A stretch of DNA of 55,218 bases from Blastococcus atacamensis. Lineage in GTDB: Bacteria; Actinomycetota; Actinomycetes; Mycobacteriales; Geodermatophilaceae. The stretch spans positions 1 to 55,218 of the forward strand of contig NZ_POQU01000015.1 in assembly GCF_002938425.1 (NCBI RefSeq), read 5' to 3'. This document shows, piece after piece, positions 25,585-33,999 of the stretch. The position numbers and the translations under genes are program-made. The notes below the pieces were generated by a model. The model was not told the origin of the DNA and ran no database searches. It saw only the letters and a list, made by a program, of their open reading frames with translations. Numbering within the stretch: the stretch's first letter is position 1; each line of letters starts with the position of its first letter.

Positions 25585-26522
25585 GCCGCCGGGGCATCCG
25601 GGGTCGCCTCGGTCATGCTCGCGTGGCCGTGGTGACCATCCTGAACGAGGAGTTCGCCGCCGTCCGCTCACAGCTTCCAGCGCCGTACGAAATCGGGACA
25701 TCTTCGGTATACGCGCCGGGGCCCCCTGATGACCCGGAGGATCCGGTCTTCCCGTACGTCGTCGTCCAGGCCCGTGATCGATCAAACACGCCGATGGCGC
25801 AGGACATCCGTCGCTGGGTGAGCGAACTCCGCCCGGAGATCTTCATCGTCAGCGGGATCGCGGGTGGGATCCAACGAGCGCGGGAAGGCGACGCTGCGAG
25901 CTTCAAGGGGCTTGGACCCGGAGACATCGCCATCGCGAACTACATCCACTACGGAGCGTACGCAAAGTACGTCCCGAGCGGGCGTCTTCAACGGTACTTT
26001 CCGATCGATCACCCAGCGGCTGATCTGGTGGAGCACTGCCAGGCCGTCGACCGCGAGCCGGACGAATGGATGGCACGCATCGGCGTCGACCGGCCGGGAG
26101 CCGGGCATCCCCAGGTGGAAGTGGGCGAGTTCGTCGCACTGGAGGGCGTCGCGAGCGACCCAAGTCACCAAGCCCAGCGCGAGTACGTGCACCACTTCGA
26201 CAACGCGATCGCCATCGACATGGAGAGCATGGGCGTGGGTCGGGCCCTGCACGACCTCCGGGACACGGTGCACTACAACCCGCGCTGGGCATGCGTCAGG
26301 GGCATCAGTGATGCGGTCCGAGCCCTCGCTCCCGAGACCCAGGAAGAACCGGCCGCAGCCGAGGCGGCGGAGCACAGCAACAACGCCGAGCGCCAGCAGT
26401 GGAAGCCCTACGCGGCAGAGGTGGCCGCGGCCTTCACGCGGCAGCTTGTCGCGCGCATCCTGTCGGAACCTCGTCAAGGGCGGAGTGCCGACCCGGACTT
26501 CCCCAGCTGGGAGCTGTCATGA
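25581..26522 (+). CDS. Nucleoside phosphorylase/nucleosidase-fold protein (candidate immune effector)
   Basis: This 313-residue single-domain protein is of the PNP_UDP (MTA/SAH nucleosidase) superfamily. Visible are VAVVTILNEEF with the glutamate pair near the N-terminus, SGIAGGI (91-97), GDIAIANYIHYG (114-125), IDMES (212-216) with the ribose-binding Glu, and RGISD (240-244) with the base-protonating Asp. Stand-alone or fused domains of this fold act as ATP nucleosidases in Detocs and some CBASS and STAND defences, so nucleotide destruction on infection is the inferred role. The TTG start overlaps the leader stop; GTG 25623 is the alternative. Its TGA overlaps the NACHT gene's ATG. Confidence 0.82.
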   Translation: MSRRGIRGRLGHARVAVVTILNEEFAAVRSQLPAPYEIGTSSVYAPGPPDDPEDPVFPYVVVQARDRSNTPMAQDIRRWVSELRPEIFIVSGIAGGIQRAREGDAASFKGLGPGDIAIANYIHYGAYAKYVPSGRLQRYFPIDHPAADLVEHCQAVDREPDEWMARIGVDRPGAGHPQVEVGEFVALEGVASDPSHQAQREYVHHFDNAIAIDMESMGVGRALHDLRDTVHYNPRWACVRGISDAVRALAPETQEEPAAAEAAEHSNNAERQQWKPYAAEVAAAFTRQLVARILSEPRQGRSADPDFPSWELS

Positions 26523-28438
26523 CCCACGAGCCCACAGAAGGCCAAATCGTCCGACCCCCCGCCGATGATGTAGCCATGACGATTGAGGGGTCTGCAGCTC
26601 GTCGTTCGTTCCAGTACCCGGTGCTCGAGTGCGACGGCTTCTCGGAGGTCCTGGAGGGTGCGGGGCGACCTATCGATGACGACGAGCTCCTCAAGCACGG
26701 CCGTGCGGCGGGTGCTGTACTCCTGCAGGCGCGCGGCGGTTCGGGCAAGACCTACACCGCCAATCGCCTGTTGGAGGTGGCAGCAGAGCACGGAAGCAGC
26801 ACCGCCTTCGCCACAGCCATCCATTGGGTCGCGCAGCACCCTGACCCCGAGGAGTGGCCGGGGGTAAGGGCAGAGACGGTTCTGGAGGCGGCAGAAACGC
26901 TCGTTGGATCTGACGACGAAGCGGTCCTTGCTCTGGACGGCTTGAATGAAGTCAGCAGCGCCGCTGCCACCCATCTCCTGCGTCTGGTGGAGGAGCTGGT
27001 CCGGCGCCATCCCAATCTGACCGTCGTGGTCACCGACAGGCTGTCTCGTCGGGACCTGACGCCGGGCACGTGGGTACTCGCGACTCTCGGCCCCGTCCCG
27101 ACGGAGATCCTGCGTGAGCTCCTGGCCTCGGAGCAGGTCGAGCTGCGGATCGAAGACGCGGCCCTGCTCAGCAGTCCGTACTACCTTCGCCAGGCCTTGG
27201 AAAGCCGGGAAACAAGGTCCACACGGTCAGCTGCCCATGAGGGATATCTCAGGGAGCACGTTGGCCTGGATGAGAAGAGCATCGACGTGCTGGCCGCAGC
27301 GGCATACGACCAGTACCGGGAGAACAAGAGCCGGCGCCTAGACCCAGACACGCTGGCAAAGGACATCGGCTCTGAACAGCTCCGTGCCCTGACTGAGGCG
27401 GGAGCGTTGCGCTCCCCGGTGAGTGACGGGTTCAGCCACCACTTGCTGCATGACTACCTGGCTGCTCGCTACGTGGCCGTACGTCCCGAGCTCTGGACGC
27501 GAGACACGTTCGATGTGCTCACCTTTCGGGCCAGTTCTTTCGACGCCCTTGTCATGGTCTTGGAACAGGTAGATGACGAGGCCACACTCATTCGCAGGGT
27601 CCACGACTGGAATCTCTATGCCGCCGCGTACCTCTTGGCCGAGAGCCGTGTGACCACTCCGGCAACAAGCGAGGTCGAGACGGCTCTGTTGTCGATGCTT
27701 GCCGAGCGGCAGTTCGACCGCATGCTCAAGACGGCGGAGCAGGTTCGAGACGCGCTGCGGGTGCACCCTTCAGACTTCGCCGACAGGCTGCTCAAGCTCA
27801 GCTCGGTCGAAGAGGTCTTGGCCCTGGTGCGAGATGTGGCCGCCCCGTCGCGTGAGGCGTCCGCCTGGTATGAGAGTTGGTATCGACTCTTCACACGGCC
27901 ACCCGGCGAGCGTGGCGACGACAAACTTGTAGCGAGGATTGCCGACACGGACGTGGAAGGCTGGACCGCCAGCAACGTCCTGAAGCGCACACGCCTTAGC
28001 GCAAGTCAGGTCAGCGGACTGGTCGATGCCTTGCGCGATGACGACCCGACGATCCGGTGGCGCGCAGCACATGTACTTGGCGCTCACCCGGTAAAGGGGG
28101 TCATCGAAGGTCTCCTGTCGAGCCTGCGCGATGATCCTGATGAATGGGTCCGATACGGCGCTCTCCGCAGCATCATCGAGATCGCAGCTGGCGCCGACGA
28201 GGACGACGCCGTAGACATCTTCCGCGGACTTGCACGCGAGGCAGACACCTTGTTGGACCGCGAACGACTCCTGCGGGAGTTCGAGAGAGCCATCGTCATC
28301 TCCGATCCCCCGCCTCACTGGTTGGACTCGACCGGCGTAGTCATCGAAGAGCTTTGGGGCCGAGCGTCCACAGTCGAAGAGCAAGACCGCTGGCGTGCGG
28401 CTGGTGCTGCGGTGAGGAATCTGAGGGCTGCGGTGTGA
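26519..28438 (+). CDS. NACHT-type STAND NTPase with HEAT-like repeats
   Basis: This is a 639-residue protein. Walker A is ARGGSGKT (71-78) and Walker B is LALDGLNEV (137-145), the acidic DGLNE form of NACHT ATPases. A sensor-1-like VVVTDRLSRR follows (169-178), and SHHLLHDYLAARYVA (306-320) resembles the winged-helix end of NACHT modules. The C-terminal half is alpha-helical, with HEAT-like units such as IRWRAAHVLGAHP and WVRYGALRSIIEIA. NACHT proteins oligomerise on sensing phage and switch on an effector. This one has no fused effector but overlaps genes on both sides (ATGA upstream, GTGTGA downstream), so its effectors are probably the neighbouring proteins. Confidence 0.85.
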   Translation: MTHEPTEGQIVRPPADDVAMTIEGSAARRSFQYPVLECDGFSEVLEGAGRPIDDDELLKHGRAAGAVLLQARGGSGKTYTANRLLEVAAEHGSSTAFATAIHWVAQHPDPEEWPGVRAETVLEAAETLVGSDDEAVLALDGLNEVSSAAATHLLRLVEELVRRHPNLTVVVTDRLSRRDLTPGTWVLATLGPVPTEILRELLASEQVELRIEDAALLSSPYYLRQALESRETRSTRSAAHEGYLREHVGLDEKSIDVLAAAAYDQYRENKSRRLDPDTLAKDIGSEQLRALTEAGALRSPVSDGFSHHLLHDYLAARYVAVRPELWTRDTFDVLTFRASSFDALVMVLEQVDDEATLIRRVHDWNLYAAAYLLAESRVTTPATSEVETALLSMLAERQFDRMLKTAEQVRDALRVHPSDFADRLLKLSSVEEVLALVRDVAAPSREASAWYESWYRLFTRPPGERGDDKLVARIADTDVEGWTASNVLKRTRLSASQVSGLVDALRDDDPTIRWRAAHVLGAHPVKGVIEGLLSSLRDDPDEWVRYGALRSIIEIAAGADEDDAVDIFRGLAREADTLLDRERLLREFERAIVISDPPPHWLDSTGVVIEELWGRASTVEEQDRWRAAGAAVRNLRAAV

Positions 28439-28830
28439 CGTCCCTATCCGACGAAGCCCTTCACCGGCTGTCCGACCTGTCCTGGTCCGTCCGAAAGCGG
28501 GCGCGGATCCTCGGCCCGACCGCCGTGGGCTGCGCTGCGCTGTCCACAAGTGGGGCTATGTACGGCGGTTGCAACATCGAGCACCGATTCCGGAGCCACG
28601 ACATCCATGCTGAGGTCAACACGCTTGGCACCATGGTTTCCGCAGGGGACGAGCACCTGGCGGCGGTTCTCATCGCGGCCGAACGAGAGCGCTTCACCCC
28701 GTGCGGTGCGTGCCTCGACTGGATTTTCGAGCTGGGCGGCGGCGGTTGCATCGTGGCGGTCCAGACCAGGCACGGCGGCCACATCGAGTCACTGTTGGCT
28801 CGCGAGCTGATGCCCCACTATCCGCGCTAG
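28435..28830 (+). CDS. Cytidine-deaminase-fold protein
   Basis: This 131-residue zinc deaminase has HAE at 58-60 (zinc His and proton-shuttle Glu) and PCGAC at 89-93 (two zinc cysteines). AALSTSG and YGGCNIEH match the substrate loop of cytidine/blasticidin-S deaminases, and ELMPHYPR matches their C-terminus. The GTG start overlaps the NACHT stop (gtgtga). A free-nucleoside or nucleotide deaminase fused by operon to an NTPase recalls RADAR (ATPase plus adenosine deaminase) and dCTP-deaminase defences. Depletion or editing of pyrimidines is inferred; the substrate is unknown. Confidence 0.82.
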   Translation: MTSLSDEALHRLSDLSWSVRKRARILGPTAVGCAALSTSGAMYGGCNIEHRFRSHDIHAEVNTLGTMVSAGDEHLAAVLIAAERERFTPCGACLDWIFELGGGGCIVAVQTRHGGHIESLLARELMPHYPR

Positions 28831-28894
28831 TCCGCAGCGGGCGGGCGACGAGCCGGCCATGTCCGCGTTGGCGACGTTGTGAAGGACGACTGGG

Positions 28895-29845
28895 ATGCCG
28901 GCACGACCGCAGCGGTGGACTGGTCTCCGACCCGAAGTCGCGGACCTGCACATGCTGTCGCGCGACGACGGGGGCCTGTACAACGAGACGCTACTGCTGC
29001 AGCAGCAAGATCTCCTTCACCATCCGGCAATCTTGAGTCGCAGACAGACCAACCCAGAGGCCCCTGTACGGAACGCGGTGGAAGAAGCCATCGCGGATGT
29101 GGGGCGTTGGGGAGAGACCCTCGCTGGACCCATCTTGTCCGAGGCGGAGCATGAGGCCGTCAAGATGCTGCTGGGGATCACCCCGCCGGGTACGCGGCTC
29201 CGAAAGATCACGCACGCGGATCGGGCAGAGGCGGCCTTCATGAAGCTCGCTGGCCACGCAAATGGGGTGGACCTCTGGAGGCGCAAGCGAGCCGACGGGG
29301 GTAGCGACGAGACAGATCTGCTCGCCCGGTTCATCCGCGTGCTCGACCGCCTCGACGCTCCTCCGAGCGCGACCCGGGGCATCTCGCGTACGCCGCCGAC
29401 CGGCAGTGGGGAACTCGCCGACGTCGGTGACCTTCACGGCACGTGGGCCGGTCGAACTGAAAGCACGCGAGTCAACAAAGACCGCAGTGCCGGCCGAACG
29501 GCGCCGACCTTCATGGTTATCGATACCTCGGACCACGAGCCCGTCATCCGTTGGTACTACCGGGATGGGTGGGCCTGGTCGGTATCCGTCCGTGCACTGT
29601 CGGTCGCCGGCTCACGCCGGCTGCTCATCATGTACGAGTCGGATGTGTCTTTCGAGGAGCGGAAGACGGACCCGTGGCACCGGGGGGCATGCCTTCTTGA
29701 GGCGGTCGGAGCATCCATCGCCGGGCCCTACTGGAGCGACCGCCGGTCGCATGGCTTGCTGATCTTCTCGCGCAAGATCACGGATTCAGAGCTAGCTGCG
29801 ACGTGGGAGGACGCTGCTCGGCTGGACCAGCGGAGAGTCAAATGA
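28895..29845 (+). CDS. Protein with C-terminal Cap15-like beta-barrel domain
   Basis: This is a 316-residue protein. Residues 1-165 are mostly helical and unrecognised. From about 178 the sequence looks like the SMODS-associated beta-rich (Cap15/S-2TMbeta) domain: DLHGTWAGRTEST, IRWYYRDGWAWSVSVRAL, LLIMYES, WHRGACLLE and IAGPYWSDRRSHGLLIFSRK follow that family's G-x-W-x-G, Q/RW-x-x-x-V, L-x-Y-x-Y, H-x-G and G-x-Y-x-x-x-R-x-x-G-x-L order. Cap15 barrels bind cyclic dinucleotides; here the two membrane helices are absent. It lies 64 bp after the deaminase on the same strand, a likely fourth operon member. Confidence 0.55.
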   Translation: MPARPQRWTGLRPEVADLHMLSRDDGGLYNETLLLQQQDLLHHPAILSRRQTNPEAPVRNAVEEAIADVGRWGETLAGPILSEAEHEAVKMLLGITPPGTRLRKITHADRAEAAFMKLAGHANGVDLWRRKRADGGSDETDLLARFIRVLDRLDAPPSATRGISRTPPTGSGELADVGDLHGTWAGRTESTRVNKDRSAGRTAPTFMVIDTSDHEPVIRWYYRDGWAWSVSVRALSVAGSRRLLIMYESDVSFEERKTDPWHRGACLLEAVGASIAGPYWSDRRSHGLLIFSRKITDSELAATWEDAARLDQRRVK

Positions 29846-29975
29846 CCCTGCTGGCAAAGCGGCACGTGGTGGGCAGCCTGGCGGGGCCTGACTATTCGAT
29901 TACGTAGGCGGCAAGCGACCCGTGAGACATCGTGGGGCTGACCGACGCTTGCTCTCGGCCAGCCCCACGTGCCTT

Positions 29976-30179
29976 CTAGCGGTCGTCGCTGTGGTACTTC
30001 TGGGACGACACGTTGCCTTGAGCATCGGTCGTGATGTGGTGCCCATCCATGTGAAGAGCGCCACCACCCGAGTGCGGGTGCGGTCCGCGCTCGATCTCGC
30101 TGGCGGACTGCGCCCACACCTCGTCGTTCGGACCGAGTCCCAGCGCTTCGCCAATCTCCTTGCCGTACTTGTCGCCCAT
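29976..30179 (-). CDS. Small hydrophilic hypothetical protein
   Basis: This 67-residue soluble protein begins MGDKYGKEIGEALGLGPNDE, followed by a His/Gly-rich middle (GPHPHSGGGALHMDGHHIT) and a polar C-terminus. The ATG at 30179 has AGGAGG eight bases upstream, an excellent ribosome site. It is convergent with the Cap15-like gene. No family is recognised. Confidence 0.6.
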   Translation of the reverse strand: MGDKYGKEIGEALGLGPNDEVWAQSASEIERGPHPHSGGGALHMDGHHITTDAQGNVSSQKYHSDDR

Positions 30180-30612
30180 GGTTCTCACCTCCTCTCGTTG
30201 TCGGGTAAGGCCGGTTTGCCCGGCGGCGGCGACGTGATTCGACGAGCAAGTGACGCGTATTCGACGAGGTTCCCCGGATCACCGCGAGCGGTTCCGCCAC
30301 GCTCACGGGAGGGCGGCCAGGAACCGGCAGCTCGTCCGGCGGCGGATTCCCGTCGAGGGCTGCCAGCTCGGGCGGCAGCGCATCCAGGAACGGCTCCTAC
30401 GGCCCGTCTGTCACCTCGCGAAGCATGTCAGGCCTCCTCGGGGAGACGAGGGGCGACTGCGGCCGCGAGCGAAGGCGAAGACGGGCAGTGGGCTGAGGTG
30501 CAGTGGCAGCACGACGTCGGAGGGCCAAGATTGCGAGAAAGACTCAGGCTGCTCGATCACCCCGTCGATTCGCGGATCAAGGAGCGAGCAGGCGAGCGGA
30601 CGGGGGATAGAC
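30180..30612. other. Intergenic stretch, no convincing gene
   Basis: About 430 bases lie upstream of the DUF6615-like gene. An open frame extends through it, but its translation is Arg/Gly-rich and lacks protein-like composition, so it was not called. It should hold the promoters of the divergent genes at 30179 and 30613. Confidence 0.45.
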
Positions 30613-31539
30613 GTGTACGACTACTTCTGGTGGGCCTCAGCGATGGCGCGCATGGACACGCGCGACTCGCTGGCCGGGGTGCACGAGATCGGCGTCCACT
30701 TGGCGCATCGCCTGGTCGCACCCCCGGAGGAGGTGACGACGTTCAACCTCGTGCGACGCCTGGCCAGCAGCCACACGCGGCGGGGCGGTTCGTTCGCCGC
30801 GGCGCTGCACTCCAGACGGCTCGAGGGTGGAGACCGCAGTCGGGGCATCCTGCCCAGCGGGGCGGACCTGCAGCTCGCCGTGGAGGTGTCCCCTGGACAG
30901 TGGGCGCACCTCGTCCTTCAGGCCAAGAAGCTGGACGCAGGTACAGGGCGCTACAAGTCCTGGGAAAGGTGGCAAGTCGACGCCCTGCGGCGTTGGGCGT
31001 CCACCCACGGCGCGCCGGTCCCCGGCATGCTGCTTTACAACTCTGCGACCCCGCCATTCACGTCGCCGGGTTCCGGGACCGCGGTGGCGCTGGGCGCGTG
31101 CTGTTCGAGCCCGCTCACCTGTCACGGCTGGAGCTGGCCGACGTGGACGTTGCCGGACCGCAGGTCGCCCTTAGCGGTCACGCTCTGCCTGTTCCCGCCG
31201 GACCCGGCAGCTCTCCCCGCTGCCCTGTCGGGTGACGGTCCTTCCGCGGTAACCGTCAACCCCCACGCCATGCCGCTCGAGTGCATCTTCTGCCGGGGTT
31301 CAACGCTCGCTTCCGGCTGGACGCCGGCCCCGCCGACATGGGCGGTAGACCTGCTCGCCCGTCGGCCTGACCCGGACCAACTCGATGCCGGCACGCTGGT
31401 CGACACGCCGCCGGACGACCCGTCAGACCAGACGGACATCACGGCGGAGTCGTGGACCCCGCGCTACTCCCTGGTGCTGGACTTCGTGCTCAACCGTGAC
31501 GGCTCGGAGCCACACCCGAAGGATGCAGAGTCGGGGTGA
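30613..31539 (+). CDS. DUF6615-like protein with PD-(D/E)XK nuclease signature
   Basis: This is a 308-residue protein. The segment TTFNLVRRL, then GADLQLAVEV with the acidic residues, LVLQAKKLDAGTGRYKSWERWQVDALRRWA and the closing LLYN follow the order of DUF6615 proteins, and the D/E...QAK pattern is that of PD-(D/E)XK nucleases. The C-terminus has CIFCRG. The start is placed at GTG 30613, seven bases after a ggggga tract; ATG codons downstream are possible. It is probably a nucleic-acid-cleaving accessory of the defence island (inferred). Confidence 0.5.
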   Translation: MYDYFWWASAMARMDTRDSLAGVHEIGVHLAHRLVAPPEEVTTFNLVRRLASSHTRRGGSFAAALHSRRLEGGDRSRGILPSGADLQLAVEVSPGQWAHLVLQAKKLDAGTGRYKSWERWQVDALRRWASTHGAPVPGMLLYNSATPPFTSPGSGTAVALGACCSSPLTCHGWSWPTWTLPDRRSPLAVTLCLFPPDPAALPAALSGDGPSAVTVNPHAMPLECIFCRGSTLASGWTPAPPTWAVDLLARRPDPDQLDAGTLVDTPPDDPSDQTDITAESWTPRYSLVLDFVLNRDGSEPHPKDAESG

Positions 31540-31571
31540 TGGGCGTGACGGCCTAGCCTCACGTTGCCCGC

Positions 31572-32021
31572 TCAGTCGTCACTGACCTCGATGGTGTGCA
31601 CCAACTCGTCGAGATCGGGGCTTGTATGCGGGAGCGGACACCGGCACTGCTGGCCAACGTCGGACTGCCGTCGTGACGCCTTCGTTCGGCGGTCCGGGGC
31701 CGGGCCGGTGCCGTGCCGCACTGGCTTGACGACCACCGCTGGGCCCCCGCCCGTGCCTGTGGCGTGCGAACGGAGACCCAAGGCTCTGTGGGCCACGGGC
31801 CAGACAGGTCCCGAGGGGTACGACGGTTCGCACCCACATTGACGGGAGCTGCCGGGATCCGTGAGCTGGCTGCGACCAATGCGCGACCACATGGGCAGTT
31901 TGTGCAGGTCAGCGGGGGTCCTCGCGGATACCATCCGCAGGCGCGCAGGCCCCGCCGGCAAGAGCCCCTGCTCATCGGGACCCCACCATGCCGGCTTTCG
32001 GCAGTTCCGGCAGCCCACCAA
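31572..32021 (-). CDS. Doubtful cysteine-containing ORF
   Basis: This is a possible 149-residue protein from a TTG start. It has paired cysteines (CRNC near the N-terminus, CGC in the middle, CRCP near the end) that could bind zinc and an acidic end DLDELVHTIEVSDD. No ribosome site was seen and codon use is unconvincing. The surrounding 31540-32165 region otherwise shows no gene, so this call is tentative. Confidence 0.25.
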   Translation of the reverse strand: MVGCRNCRKPAWWGPDEQGLLPAGPARLRMVSARTPADLHKLPMWSRIGRSQLTDPGSSRQCGCEPSYPSGPVWPVAHRALGLRSHATGTGGGPAVVVKPVRHGTGPAPDRRTKASRRQSDVGQQCRCPLPHTSPDLDELVHTIEVSDD

Positions 32022-32165
32022 CGCGCGCGCCGGCCGTCACCTTTCGCGCTCGCGCTTGTCTCTGCTGGGCGGCCTAGGTGTATTGGTTCGTAACGTTGTT
32101 GTCAGGGGAGAGCCCGGCCCTACCCGGCGCGGGGATAGCAGGAGCGTCCCTCTTCGCGGGTTCAG

Positions 32166-32855
32166 CTAACGGCCGGGGACCGTCGTCACCGATTGAGCCC
32201 GCAGCCAACCATCCGTGGTCTCACCGTTGATGGTCGTTTCCCCCGACTCCACGACCATCTCGACCCACGTGCCGTCCTGCCAGCCGGCCGCATCCGACTC
32301 GTCGACGAAGACCATCAGGTCATTCGCGCCGCCCTTCGCTGTCAGGTAGACGGTGAATTCCCCGGACGCTCCAGTGCCCCAGTAGTCGGATCCGGACAAC
32401 TCGCCCGTGAACCTGAACTGATCCCCGTTCTTGATGCCGCCCATGCCAGCCGAATTCAACCTGTCGAGCAGCTCATCGACCGTGATGTTGGTGATCTGCG
32501 CCGACGGACTGCCCGGCTGCTCGGTCGCCACGGGCGCCGACGGACTGCCCGGCTGCTCGGTCGCCACGGGCGTCGGATCGGCTGATCGGGAGTCCTTGCC
32601 GTCGCCATCTCCCTCGAGCAGGGCGCCGACGCCGATGATGCCGGCGAGAACCAGGGCTGCGGCAGCGCCGATCACGATCTGACGCACCGGCAGCGGCGGC
32701 TTCGGTTTCCGGAAGTTGAGCGTCGTGTGCAAGGTCCCCGTGCTCTTGTCGACGAGTTCCCAGCCTTCCTTCTGCCACTTCGCGGTCGACCTGCCTTCGG
32801 TTCCGCGCAGGGCCTTCACGGTCTTCAACTCGTACCGCACACCGTCGTCAACCAT
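32166..32855 (-). CDS. Single-pass membrane protein with repeated Pro/Ser linker
   Basis: This is a 229-residue protein. A ~55-residue cytoplasmic N-terminal domain (YELKTVKALRG, EGWELVDKSTGTLHTTLNF) precedes a transmembrane helix (IVIGAAAALVLAGIIGVGALL). An extracytoplasmic linker contains PVATEQPGSPSA twice, and a C-terminal beta-rich domain ends WLRAQSVTTVPGR. The EGWELV element resembles short DUF4177-type domains. The ATG at 32855 is preferred; a TTG at 32909 would add 18 residues. It is last in the minus-strand defence operon. The function is unknown. Confidence 0.6.
   Translation of the reverse strand: MVDDGVRYELKTVKALRGTEGRSTAKWQKEGWELVDKSTGTLHTTLNFRKPKPPLPVRQIVIGAAAALVLAGIIGVGALLEGDGDGKDSRSADPTPVATEQPGSPSAPVATEQPGSPSAQITNITVDELLDRLNSAGMGGIKNGDQFRFTGELSGSDYWGTGASGEFTVYLTAKGGANDLMVFVDESDAAGWQDGTWVEMVVESGETTINGETTDGWLRAQSVTTVPGR
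32498..32569. repeat. 36-bp in-frame tandem repeat
   Basis: Two identical 36-bp units (32498-32533 and 32534-32569) encode two copies of a 12-residue Pro/Ser/Thr linker in the membrane protein. The repeat is in frame and so can change linker length without breaking the gene. Confidence 0.9.
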
Positions 32856-32929
32856 GCCCCGACCCCCCGGTCCCACTCGGACCTCCGGCTCCGGGGTCGA
32901 GCTGCTCAATGAAGACCTAATGCTCGCAT

Positions 32930-33985
32930 CTACTCGAGAGCGAGCAGGGCCGCCCGGTACTTCTCGGCGAGGCGGTCCCGGGTTGACTCGTCCAGCAGTG
33001 CCAGCCGGTCCGGGTCGGTGTTGGAGGCGATGTCCGCGAGCTTGACCGTGCGCGCCAGTGGATTGGCCCGCACGCGCCCGTAGTAGTCCTGGCGCGGTTC
33101 GTTCGGGAGGTGGGTGATGGCCACGACGGCGTCGACGACGTCATCCGGAAACTCCCGCCGGAGGTCGAACTCGGTACAGGGGGTGTCCTCGAGGACGTCG
33201 TGCAGGAGCGCCACCGCTTGCACTGCGGACGACTCCCCGGCCACCCGGCGGTGGACGTCGGCCACGTGACTCTGGAAGTAGTCCCGACCAGCCTTGTCGG
33301 TCTGGCCGAGGTGGTAGGAGCGGGCCACCTCAATCGCCCGGGCGACGTCCACGCTGCCCGGGCCGCCTTCCTTCGGGCTCGCAGTAGGCACGGGAAGGGT
33401 CGGTCCCTGGCCACGGTGCAGTTGGGCGTCGTACGAGCCGGCCTCGACCCGCGTAACGCCGTCAGCGATGAGTTGCAGCGCGACGTTCTGCGCGATCGCT
33501 CTGGACCCGGGTTCGCCATTCATCGTGTAGGCGACCAGCGCCGGCCATGGGACGAGCCCCTCACCACGGACGTACAGGTAGTGCTGGCCGGTCACCGCAT
33601 CCCACGCCATCACGCCATACGGCTCGGGATCGTCGTGGTCCTGGAGTGCCCGCCATACAAGTGTGCGCTCAGCGGACCCGCACATCCAGCAGTCATCCGG
33701 CGGAAACGACACATGGTGCAGCACCGTCACGACGCCCGTGGGGTCAGACACCTCGACGTGAGCGATGTCCCGGCCCGTGAACCACCAGGCTGCAGCCTCT
33801 CCGTAGTGGCCGAAGATGCCTGGCCCTTCGCGCGACTCCTTGGCCCGGAGACCGTTGTCCCGCACAGCCGTCACGGCGTATCCGTCGGGGTCTGTTCCCT
33901 CCGCCAGTACGAGGTGGAGGTCCCCATCCTCATCGGACAGGAGGCCGAAGGTCTTCCCGTGAAGATAGGGATTCACGCTCAGCAA
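32930..33985 (-). CDS. Protein with C-terminal SpoT/MESH1-like HD hydrolase domain
   Basis: This is a 351-residue protein. Residues 1-200 are unrecognised, with CWMC at 99-102. From about 212 the sequence is a RelA/SpoT-type HD domain: VARAIEVARSYHLGQTDKAGRDYF, VQAVALLHDVLEDT (His262-Asp263 plus Glu266-Asp267), VVDAVVAITHLPNE and ANPLARTVKLADIASN. Such domains hydrolyse (p)ppGpp or related nucleotides with Mn2+. In a defence island it could remove or make use of an alarmone signal (inferred). The TTG at 33985 or GTG at 33976 may start it. Confidence 0.75.
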   Translation of the reverse strand: MLSVNPYLHGKTFGLLSDEDGDLHLVLAEGTDPDGYAVTAVRDNGLRAKESREGPGIFGHYGEAAAWWFTGRDIAHVEVSDPTGVVTVLHHVSFPPDDCWMCGSAERTLVWRALQDHDDPEPYGVMAWDAVTGQHYLYVRGEGLVPWPALVAYTMNGEPGSRAIAQNVALQLIADGVTRVEAGSYDAQLHRGQGPTLPVPTASPKEGGPGSVDVARAIEVARSYHLGQTDKAGRDYFQSHVADVHRRVAGESSAVQAVALLHDVLEDTPCTEFDLRREFPDDVVDAVVAITHLPNEPRQDYYGRVRANPLARTVKLADIASNTDPDRLALLDESTRDRLAEKYRAALLALE

Positions 33986-33999
33986 TGCCGCCCCGTTCT

